Positions 1-4,939 of a stretch of 6,242 nucleotides of DNA are shown here, in pieces (within the stretch, counting starts at the first letter, position 1; every line of letters starts with the position of its first letter). Origin of the DNA: QPIN01 sp964535875 (lineage in GTDB: Bacteria; Pseudomonadota; Gammaproteobacteria; Methylococcales; Methylomonadaceae); NCBI GenBank assembly GCA_964535875.1, contig CAZHUE010000178.1, forward strand, positions 1-6,242. The letters run 5' to 3'. A program made the position numbers and the translations under genes. The notes below the pieces were generated by a model. The model was given only the letters and a program-made list of their open reading frames with translations. It made no database searches and was not told where the DNA came from.

Positions 1-315
1 ATGTATTGCGCCCAGTTTAATAGCTTCAACAGCTGTTGCAATACTGGCAAAACCAGTGAGCACAACAATTTGAGTATTATCATCGAGGGAGATTAATTTC
101 TTAACCATTTCTAGCCCAGAATCAAAGCCGATGCGTAAATCAATGACTGCATATTCAGGTTCAGTTTGCTCTGCTAATGTAATGCCTTGGTTGACATCGT
201 TCGCAACACTAACATGAAAGTTTCTTTTTTCTAAAGCTGGTCTAAGTACAGAACAAAAAATTTCGTCATCATCAACTAGCAATAGGTTAGGTTTGTCTAT
301 TTCAGCTTTGGTCAT
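1..315 (-). CDS. regA: RegA/PrrA-type redox response regulator, receiver domain (partial, runs off the left edge)
   Basis: Response regulator that receives phosphate from the adjacent RegB-type kinase and, in this family, controls respiratory and redox genes. Translating from the ATG at 315-313 gives 105 residues beginning MTKAEIDKPNLLLVDDDEIF, open to the window edge. The acidic pocket is D15-D17. The phospho-acceptor is D59 in AVIDLR. T87 lies in the segment VVLTGFASIATAVEAIKLGA, which is characteristic of RegA/PrrA/ActR/RoxR receivers. The conserved lysine after this segment and the Fis-type helix-turn-helix DNA-binding domain are expected beyond position 1 and cannot be checked. The start is preceded by a purine-rich AGAGAAAG, an acceptable but weak ribosome binding site. 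It follows regB by 47 bp on the same strand with no obvious terminator between, so co-transcription is likely. The kinase neighbour and the receiver signature make the family call strong; which of the equivalent names applies is convention. Confidence 0.93.
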   Translation of the reverse strand, partial: MTKAEIDKPNLLLVDDDEIFCSVLRPALEKRNFHVSVANDVNQGITLAEQTEPEYAVIDLRIGFDSGLEMVKKLISLDDNTQIVVLTGFASIATAVEAIKLGAIH

Positions 316-362
316 TGTCTTTCTCTGATATTAATTAAGCTTTAGTTTCGTAGCAATAGTTT

Positions 363-1697
363 TTAGGTTAAAGGAAGATTGATTCTAACGCATGCGCCAC
401 CAGACACCGCATTAGAAAATTCTATTTTACCGCCTAAATGACTGACTGTGGAATAAGTAAGAAATAAACCGACACCAAGTCCTTGCTTACCACTAAGAAC
501 AGGTTGTTTTCCGGCAAATTTAACGATTTCATCAGGAAAACCTGGTCCAAAATCTCGTATTTTTAAAAATAATAACCGGTCATTCCAGTCAGCAATAAAA
601 TCAAGCCCCATATTTTGCGGCGAAACTTCGGCTGCATTATTCAATACATTGATAATCGAGTGGGTTAATGTTCTATCAGCAATAATTTTGGCAGTATAAT
701 CAATAGTTGGGGAGATGCTTAAATTAAGTTTAGTGGATGTATTATGTGTTCGCCACTGGTTGAGAACCTCATCAATATAGTCTGTTACGAGCATTGATTT
801 TCCTGATTCTGCACGCATTTCACCAGAAGATTCAGAGAGCACAGACAGTGCCTGTTTACATCGATCAATTTGCTGGTCAATAATATTCATTTTATTATGT
901 AAATCAAGAAATCTATTTTTTGGGTAATCCAGTTTCATTTCATGCACAACAATTGCCATGGTTCCTAAAGGTGTTCCCATATCGTGTGCTGCACTTGCAG
1001 CAAGCGTGCCTAAAGAAACAATGCGTTCATCGCGTAAAGCATCTTCTCTGGCATCAGCTAGGCTACGTTCCCTCTCTCTTAATGTTTTTGACAATTTAGC
1101 AACAAAAAAAGCAACTAATCCAGCACTAAAAACAAAACCAAACCACATGCCAAAAATATGCAGATTAAAATAATGCTGATCTTGTACAGAGTGTAAATAA
1201 TGCTGTAATTCTGGATTATCAACTAAGTGGGGGTCGGGTAAGTGTGGCTCAATAGCGGGTAAGGGTATATTAAAAGCAATTAATATAGTGTATGTGCAAC
1301 AAGTCAGAATAACCATATTCCAGGCATAAGCTTGGGGAAGCATAATTGCGGTTAGCATTAAAGGTAAAAGAAATACCCAGACTATTGGATTTGACGCTCC
1401 TCCAGTTAAATAAAGCAATGCGCCAAGGGCTAATACATCAATAGAAATCTGAGAAAAAATTTCTAATTCAGTGACTGGCTCATCTGTTTGTAGTCGCATC
1501 CACGTATATAGATTGACTGCACAAATAGAAAAAAGTACCAGCCAAAGTTGTTCTTGCGGTAAGTCTATATAGAGTGCATAGACAGAAATAATAATAAGGA
1601 AGGATTCACTTAAAATCATCAAGTTTCTGAGGATGAAAAGCCACTTTAAATTATCTCTGATTGAAATATTTGATTTTGGAAAAATGTCTTCAAGCAT
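363..1697 (-). CDS. regB: RegB/PrrB-type membrane redox sensor histidine kinase
   Basis: Inner-membrane sensor kinase of 444 residues that autophosphorylates on histidine and passes phosphate to RegA. About six hydrophobic segments are visible (roughly residues 18-40, 48-66, 83-97, 105-122, 124-144 and 178-200). GGASNP at 99-104 matches the GGxxNPF motif linked to ubiquinone sensing in RegB, with Ile in place of the final Phe. The H-box is SLGTLAASAAHDMGTPL with H238. C280 in DRCKQAL lies 42 residues later, where RegB has its redox-active cysteine. The ATPase domain shows the N-box (N350, N354), G1 DFGPG (382-386) and G2 GLGVG (406-410). Every catalytic motif is present, so it should be functional. 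The start was chosen because it keeps the full N-terminus. No good Shine-Dalgarno precedes it (AAAATAAAAATT), so translation may be weak or coupled to something upstream. RegA lies 47 bp downstream. Known names for the same family are PrrB, ActS and RoxS. Confidence 0.95.
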   Translation of the reverse strand: MLEDIFPKSNISIRDNLKWLFILRNLMILSESFLIIISVYALYIDLPQEQLWLVLFSICAVNLYTWMRLQTDEPVTELEIFSQISIDVLALGALLYLTGGASNPIVWVFLLPLMLTAIMLPQAYAWNMVILTCCTYTILIAFNIPLPAIEPHLPDPHLVDNPELQHYLHSVQDQHYFNLHIFGMWFGFVFSAGLVAFFVAKLSKTLRERERSLADAREDALRDERIVSLGTLAASAAHDMGTPLGTMAIVVHEMKLDYPKNRFLDLHNKMNIIDQQIDRCKQALSVLSESSGEMRAESGKSMLVTDYIDEVLNQWRTHNTSTKLNLSISPTIDYTAKIIADRTLTHSIINVLNNAAEVSPQNMGLDFIADWNDRLLFLKIRDFGPGFPDEIVKFAGKQPVLSGKQGLGVGLFLTYSTVSHLGGKIEFSNAVSGGACVRINLPLT

Positions 1698-1861
1698 AAT
1701 TTTTATTTTAAGAATTTAGAATGCTGTTTTACATAATCTTTATAGGGTAATCTAATTGTGTTAATAATGCATCAATGTATTTATTTACAGATCCCTTAAA
1801 CTATTTTAATTAGTGCCTGACCGAAAAACAATACTTCCATTTAAATACAACTGTTTATGGT
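1698..1861. other. gene-free spacer upstream of regB, AT-rich
   Basis: This stretch should hold the regB promoter region if regB has its own promoter. On the minus strand TATAAA at 1744-1739 resembles a -10 box, but no convincing -35 box sits 16-18 bp upstream of it (TTAACA is 14 bp away), so no promoter is claimed. On the plus strand 1738-1770 has a weak likeness to the IS256-like end at 2755-2779 and could be an eroded left end. No terminator or RNA gene was seen. Confidence 0.4.
1703..1771 (-). pseudogene. possible truncated C-terminal tail of a lost gene upstream of regB
   Basis: On the minus strand a short open stretch encodes ...RLPYKDYVKQHSKFLK and stops with TAA at 1705-1703, only 5 nt before the regB ATG. 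A second overlapping frame (1800-1732) reads FKGSVNKYIDALLTQLDYP; one frameshift near 1745 would join it to YKDYVKQHSKFLK. The lysine- and tyrosine-rich, protein-like composition and the tight spacing to regB suggest the remains of an upstream operon gene cut by the transposon-associated rearrangement. It is short and has no recognised family, so chance is a real alternative. Confidence 0.2.
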
Positions 1862-2051
1862 AAAATATTGTCTTGTACTGCAATCGAATCCTTAAATAGC
1901 GTGATTAGAAAAGCAATTAAAAAAGGTAATTTATTTGGCTATTCAACAGACATCAAAAAAATGGACTATGCCCCTTAGGGACTGGAAAACAGCATTAAAT
2001 AGATTTATGATCGAATTTGAAGACCGGTTGATAGGTTATATTAGAACTTAG
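1862..2051 (+). pseudogene. IS256-family transposase, C-terminal fragment, frameshifted
   Basis: Two frames together spell the C-terminal part of an IS256-family (Mutator-like) DDE transposase. From 1877 the reading is TAIESLNSVIRKAIKK, matching the family's TTNAIESLN..RK.IK block, which carries the late catalytic Glu region. From 1923 a different frame gives KVIYLAIQQTSKKWTM and then PLRDWKTALNRFMIEFEDRL, ending at TAG 2049-2051. About a dozen residues normally found between these blocks are missing, so a small deletion with a net frameshift occurred in the A-rich tract near 1915-1926. The N-terminal roughly 330-350 residues of a normal ~400-residue protein are absent. It cannot make transposase. 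The last few codons (IGYIRT and the stop) may belong to the left end of the adjacent IS200-like element rather than to the original gene. Confidence 0.88.
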
Positions 2052-2055
2052 ATAA

Positions 2056-2074
2056 CCACGTCCTGTGGGCGTGG
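2056..2074 (+). repeat. left-end subterminal hairpin of the IS200-like element
   Basis: CCACGTCCTGTGGGCGTGG folds into an 8-bp stem (2056-2063 with 2067-2074, including one T.G pair) with a TGT loop. It matches the hairpin at 2718-2736 in 16 of 19 positions, including the central TCCTGTGGGC. It is the likely binding site of TnpA on the single-stranded transposition substrate. Confidence 0.85.
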
Positions 2075-2116
2075 AGCACAAAGGCTGTACCTATGAATTG
2101 ATCAAATGTTACAACC

Positions 2117-2138
2117 TTGAGTTGAGCCACCAATTCAA
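2117..2138 (+). promoter_or_regulatory. stem-loop just upstream of the tnpA ribosome binding site
   Basis: TTGAGTTG (2117-2124) pairs with CAATTCAA (2131-2138), giving 8 bp with one G.T pair and a 6-nt loop. It ends 2 nt before AAGGAG (2141-2146), the tnpA ribosome binding site. IS200 leaders are known to contain structures that limit tnpA expression; such a role here is inferred from position only. Confidence 0.5.
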
Positions 2139-2152
2139 ATAAGGAGTAACAA

Positions 2153-2580
2153 ATGAGTCGATTTAAGAAGTTATCACATGTTTTATGGCATTGCCAGTAT
2201 CATAATTGTCTAGATTCCGAAAAACCGATATAAGGTATTAAGAGGAAAGATAGGAGAAGAGGTTCAGAAAACGATTATTATTCAATCGGAACGACTAGGT
2301 TGTGAAATTGTGGAGTTAAATATCCAAGTGGATCATGTCCATTTGCTGATAAAAGTTCCACCGAAAGTATCAATATCATCAATTAATGGGCGTGATGAAG
2401 GGAAAATCAGCGATTAGAGTGTTTAGCAAGTTTCCAGAACTTAAACAACGTCCATATTGGGGGAATCTTTTTTGGGCTGAAGGGTATTGTGTAGATACCG
2501 TAGGTTTAGATTTGGAAATGATAAAAAAATACGTCAAGTACCAAGAAGATAAATATTTGTATTTATTATCAGCAGCTTAA
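2153..2580 (+). pseudogene. tnpA: IS200/IS605-family TnpA (Y1 HUH transposase), two frameshifts and a stop
   Basis: Repaired, this reads as a 141-residue TnpA, normal for IS200-type elements. It starts MSRFKKLSHVLWHCQYH at ATG 2153 behind AAGGAG with 6-nt spacing. An extra A at 2204/2205 shifts the frame. Then IVW is broken by TAG (2211-2213), where family members have a TGG Trp codon. The frame continues NRYKVLRGKIGEEVQ... to the HUH motif DHVHLL (HxH codons 2334-2342). A second extra A at 2381/2382 moves to the frame MGVMKGKSAIRVF..., which includes YWGNLFWAEGYCVDTVG and the nucleophile Tyr (codon 2530-2532, in KKYVKYQ). HUH and Tyr codons survive, but no single frame joins them, so no active enzyme is made. 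The lesions are few and point-like, so inactivation seems more recent than for the IS256 fragment. The open 64-codon stretch from 2386 is only its C-terminal third, not a separate gene. Confidence 0.93.
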
Positions 2581-2633
2581 ATGTAGATGTATTGTTGGTG
2601 CAAGATTTTAGACTTTCTGAGCAAGCTCTAATT

Positions 2634-2653
2634 AACCAATAATGTTGTTGGTT
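2634..2653 (+). repeat. short hairpin after tnpA
   Basis: AACCAA (2634-2639) and TTGGTT (2648-2653) form a 6-bp stem with an 8-nt loop. The sequence just after it, TTCAACTCTCAAG, is close to the reverse complement of the tnpA leader near 2116-2128, so the two element flanks share an imperfect inverted repeat. Confidence 0.45.
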
Positions 2654-2668
2654 CAACTCTCAAGTTTG

Positions 2669-2681
2669 CCTTCTATGAAGG
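2669..2681 (+). repeat. small hairpin near the right end of the IS200-like element
   Basis: CCTTC (2669-2673) pairs with GAAGG (2677-2681) around a TAT loop. It is short, but it stands directly before the stronger 2691-2705 hairpin and the right-end hairpin, forming a row of three within about 70 bp. Its role is unknown. Confidence 0.4.
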
Positions 2682-2690
2682 ACAGCTTGG

Positions 2691-2705
2691 CCCCCTTCTA
2701 GGGGG
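2691..2705 (+). terminator. GC-rich hairpin, possible terminator-like structure
   Basis: CCCCCT (2691-2696) pairs perfectly with AGGGGG (2700-2705) around a TCT loop. The stem is very stable for this AT-rich region, but the downstream TTACTGC is not a T-run on either strand, so intrinsic termination is uncertain. Lying between tnpA and the right-end hairpin, it could reduce transcription leaving or entering the element, including read-through from fliK. Confidence 0.35.
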
Positions 2706-2717
2706 GTTACTGCAATT

Positions 2718-2736
2718 CCATGTCCTGTGGGCATAG
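2718..2736 (+). repeat. right-end subterminal hairpin of the IS200-like element
   Basis: CCATGTCCTGTGGGCATAG forms the same stem as the left-end hairpin (2718-2725 with 2729-2736, one C.A mismatch, one T.G pair, TGT loop). A C-G pair in the left copy (2059-2071) is T-A here (2721-2733), a compensatory change supporting selection on the fold. Confidence 0.83.
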
Positions 2737-2754
2737 ATATTGAATTAAAATGCA

Positions 2755-2779
2755 GTTACTCAGAATTATCTATAGTCTC
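2755..2779. repeat. probable right terminal inverted repeat of the IS256-like element
   Basis: Read outward to inward on the minus strand it begins GAGACTATAGATAATT and continues CTGAGTAAC. The layout resembles recalled IS256-family ends, with a G at the tip and an ATAATT..TG.GTAA core as in IS256 itself. It lies just outside the IS200-like right hairpin, where the interrupted IS256 copy should end, and 4 bp from the fliK stop. No matching left repeat was confirmed. Confidence 0.5.
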
Positions 2780-2783
2780 AAAT

Positions 2784-4445
2784 TCAGGCAAAAATGCTCA
2801 AAATTCCATTGCTGGCAATTGCTCTACCAGCTTCTATTTCATCAGCAATTTCCATTTTTTTATCCGCTTGTTCACCGTTAAACATTTCATTAGCATCTTT
2901 ATTCTTATCTTCCCCTGCCCTTTGGCTCATTTGATTTGAGCTTCCGGCTTGTCTTTGACCAGAATCATTCTGAGAAACATTAACATCAACAAGATTAAGT
3001 TGTTGTGCTGAGAGCATTTCTCTTAGCTTTGGCAGTGATGCTTCAATTGCTTCTTTTACAACAGCATGTTGTGCTGTAAAGGCCACTGTTGCTTGATCCT
3101 GAGCGACATCAATTTTAATGCTGATTGGGCCTAAATGTTTGGGGTTTAACCTAAGTTCTGCCGAAGGTACTTCCTGCTTATGCATCCAGACCACTCTTTC
3201 ACCCATCTCTTTACCCCATTCAGGATGAGAAAAATGCTTGGTCATGGGCTGAATTTCAGTTTTATTTTCTGCTATAACCGCTCGGTTAAGCATGGCTAGT
3301 TCTGTTGCAAATTTGGGTAATGGTTTTTCATTATTCAGCTCTATCTCTTTAAGAACCGAAGTTTCCACGTTGGTATTTTGCTTAGTCAATATAAAAGGGT
3401 TTTCCTGTCCCTGCTTTCCAGATTGGTTTTTCTGTTGAGACAAATCCTCAGTTTCTATATTCGTTGATATAGCTATCGCTTTTTCTGCTACTGTTTGTTT
3501 AAGAGAAGAAGCTTCTTGTTTGGTTTCTTGCGAAACTTGCCCAACCACTTTAGATTCAGAAACAATATTTTCAGTTTTTAAAGATTCACTGTTTGGTCTA
3601 AAAACAGCCATTTGTTGATTTTCAACCTGTAAATTAACACCGTCATCATTTCGAGGATCTAATTGTTCAGTAGTTTGGTTTTTCTCATGTAAAATTACAG
3701 AAACTTTTTGCCCAACTTCTTTTCTAATACTTTCTACATCGAGTGTTAAAAGTTCTATTTGGTTTTCTGACCCTTCAAGCTTATCTGAGGTATTTTCCTC
3801 TGAAACGTAATCAGTGACCTGGTGTACTCTATCCATAACTTGATCTAAACGATTGGCTAGGTTAGCAGGTATTGATAAATCTTCTTTCTTTAATTGACCA
3901 TTATCAATATTACCGCTGTTAACTCTTGACCCCACATGTAAAGTCTCCTCACCAAGATTATAATGGTCAATGATTCTTATACCCTCCATGACATTACTCT
4001 CCTCCCCTTTTTCTACTCCGAATTTTATTTCCTGTAAGCCTTCGATGATTAGATCAAGTTTTTCTTCCTGTTCTGACCCACTTGCTTTTATAAGTTCAAC
4101 TTTTTCAAGTATATCGCTTAACATAGTCATAGTATTTTCTAAATCGAAATCTTGAGCTAATTTTTTGTCTGTAGGCAATATTTTTCCTAATAAATTTGAA
4201 AAACCTGAAATACTGACATTTTCAGTAAGGTAACCGGCTAATTCTTGCCGCCCGCCTTCCCAATTATTTGTCGTTATTGTGTCCTTTTTATCAGCAGTGC
4301 CTGCTCCATTAAGTTGCTTGACCTTCTGCATCAAGGCATCTGAAAACTCATTAGAAATAACACTTTCACCCTGAAGGGACTGCTGTATACCCTCAAGACT
4401 TTCACCTGATAACAAACTATTTACACTGGAACCATCGACATTCAT
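2784..4445 (-). CDS. fliK: flagellar hook-length control protein FliK
   Basis: Secreted ruler protein that measures the growing hook and, through its C-terminal domain, makes the export gate switch from hook to filament substrates. The 553-residue product has the usual two-part build. Residues 1 to about 400 are low-complexity, rich in Gln, Glu, Ser and Asn, and poorly conserved. Residues about 405-495 form the compact Flg_hook domain with the signature LRLNPKHLGPI (431-441), followed by VAFTAQHAVVKEAIEASLPKLREML. A polar linker then leads to the end SNGILSIFA, a typical FliK terminus, so the protein appears full length despite the transposon remnant 4 bp past its stop. GGAG (complement of 4453-4456) sits 7 nt before the ATG and fixes the start. 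It follows fliJ by 26 bp in the fliIJK operon. The fliL often found next is replaced by insertion-element debris. Length is within the broad range for the family. Confidence 0.95.
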   Translation of the reverse strand: MNVDGSSVNSLLSGESLEGIQQSLQGESVISNEFSDALMQKVKQLNGAGTADKKDTITTNNWEGGRQELAGYLTENVSISGFSNLLGKILPTDKKLAQDFDLENTMTMLSDILEKVELIKASGSEQEEKLDLIIEGLQEIKFGVEKGEESNVMEGIRIIDHYNLGEETLHVGSRVNSGNIDNGQLKKEDLSIPANLANRLDQVMDRVHQVTDYVSEENTSDKLEGSENQIELLTLDVESIRKEVGQKVSVILHEKNQTTEQLDPRNDDGVNLQVENQQMAVFRPNSESLKTENIVSESKVVGQVSQETKQEASSLKQTVAEKAIAISTNIETEDLSQQKNQSGKQGQENPFILTKQNTNVETSVLKEIELNNEKPLPKFATELAMLNRAVIAENKTEIQPMTKHFSHPEWGKEMGERVVWMHKQEVPSAELRLNPKHLGPISIKIDVAQDQATVAFTAQHAVVKEAIEASLPKLREMLSAQQLNLVDVNVSQNDSGQRQAGSSNQMSQRAGEDKNKDANEMFNGEQADKKMEIADEIEAGRAIASNGILSIFA

Positions 4446-4452
4446 TTTAATT

Positions 4453-4456
4453 CTCC
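4453..4456 (-). promoter_or_regulatory. fliK ribosome binding site
   Basis: GGAG on the minus strand, 7 nt before the fliK ATG at 4445-4443. It is the clearest Shine-Dalgarno in the flagellar cluster and supports the chosen fliK start, giving fliK independent initiation across the 26-bp gap after fliJ. Confidence 0.75.
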
Positions 4457-4471
4457 AAAATCTTTACTTTT

Positions 4472-4930
4472 CTAGATTAATGCATTTCTTGTGCCATGAT
4501 TTCGACCTAGTCGTGTTGCTCGGTCATCTTGTTCATTTTGTTCTCTTTTCTCTTCTATTTTCCTTTCTTCACTGGCAGCGCCATTACAAACTTTTTCTAT
4601 ACTTTTAGTTTTTTGGTGATGTCTTTCCCAGTTCTTTCTTGCTATTGTCACTTTGGTATCCATCTCGGCAATTTCATTCTTTTGGTCATCAATCGCTTTA
4701 TCCAACTTACCAACAAAAGATCTAAATTCAAGGAGTTGAGAAATATTAATCCCTTGCTCACTGTTTGCATTATATTTATCCAAATACTCTTGCTGATATT
4801 GTTGCAAGTTTTCTAACTGCGTTTGAGAACGCTGCATCTCTGTTTGAGCTTTGCCTAATGCTTCTAATCCCTTTTTTTCATTTTCTGCATAAAGATTAGC
4901 GATGACCTTTAATCGTTGAGATTTTTTCAT
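4472..4930 (-). CDS. fliJ: flagellar export protein FliJ
   Basis: Cytoplasmic coiled-coil protein that sits in the central hole of the FliI hexamer, links the ATPase to the export gate and recycles export chaperones. The 152-residue product is almost wholly helical and charged, as FliJ is (usually about 140-150 residues). It opens MKKSQRLKVIANLYAENEKK. The mid-section LLEFRSFVGKLDKAIDDQ (67-84) matches the F..FL.KL..AI pattern of the family, and the tail EQNEQDDRATRL (130-141) matches the usual EQ..DE.A ending. Sequence similarity in this family is low, so the call leans also on position: 9 bp after fliI and 26 bp before fliK. No strong Shine-Dalgarno is visible; translation is probably coupled to fliI. 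Nothing suggests damage. Confidence 0.92.
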   Translation of the reverse strand: MKKSQRLKVIANLYAENEKKGLEALGKAQTEMQRSQTQLENLQQYQQEYLDKYNANSEQGINISQLLEFRSFVGKLDKAIDDQKNEIAEMDTKVTIARKNWERHHQKTKSIEKVCNGAASEERKIEEKREQNEQDDRATRLGRNHGTRNALI

Positions 4931-4939
4931 TATTTAGAT

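Larger units (their letters stand above)
2052..2740 (+). mobile_element. IS200/IS605-family insertion sequence, tnpA only, decayed (ends approximate)
   Basis: About 0.7 kb, the usual size of IS200-type elements. It has a single-gene layout with a Y1 HUH transposase pseudogene and no tnpB. Related hairpins lie near each end (2056-2074 and 2718-2736), as expected for elements whose TnpA recognises subterminal palindromes rather than terminal inverted repeats. True cleavage points lie a few to about 20 nt outside the hairpins and are not determinable here. TTGAT at 2028-2032, a pentanucleotide used as target by some relatives such as ISDra2, could mark the left junction. The element cannot move by itself because tnpA is broken, but its ends may still be substrates for an intact copy elsewhere. 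Confidence 0.85.
1862..2779 (+). mobile_element. IS256-family element remnant, interrupted by an IS200-like element
   Basis: The transposase fragment at 1862-2051 and the terminal-repeat-like sequence at 2755-2779 probably belong to one IS256-like copy split by the IS200/IS605-type element between them. The left boundary is uncertain because most of the 5' part is deleted and no clear left inverted repeat or target duplication was found. The right end stops 4 bp from the fliK stop codon. The transposase assignment is strong; linking both pieces to one element is inference. Confidence 0.6.

Noticed and set aside
958..1173. Plus-strand reading frame inside regB
   Set aside because: Antisense shadow of the conserved H-box region of regB, with no family features.
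1698..1861. sigma-70 promoter for regB
   Set aside because: A -10-like TATAAA exists on the minus strand, but the best -35-like hexamer is at an unsuitable 14-bp spacing.
2386..2580. Open 64-codon plus-strand reading frame as a separate small gene
   Set aside because: It is the third frame segment of the broken IS200-type tnpA; the preceding two frames supply the rest of the protein and the only good ribosome binding site is at 2141-2146.
2056..2736. REP palindromes with a RAYT-type transposase
   Set aside because: The hairpins lack the GTAG-type foot expected of REP sequences, occur as a single pair flanking tnpA, and the protein matches IS200-type TnpA in length and motifs.
2581..2740. 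Guide-RNA (omega-RNA) locus or tnpB remnant at the IS200-like right end
   Set aside because: No tnpB coding trace exists in any frame of the element, and the size fits a tnpA-only IS200-type element.
2727..2939. Plus-strand reading frame across the right hairpin and fliK 3' end
   Set aside because: It overlaps fliK in antisense, has no recognisable domain or ribosome binding site, and starts inside the IS200-like hairpin.
3970..4816. Plus-strand reading frames opposite fliK and fliJ with hydrophobic, Phe/Ser-rich products
   Set aside because: Antisense to Glu/Lys-rich genes, which automatically gives Phe/Ser/Leu-rich frames; no independent evidence of expression.
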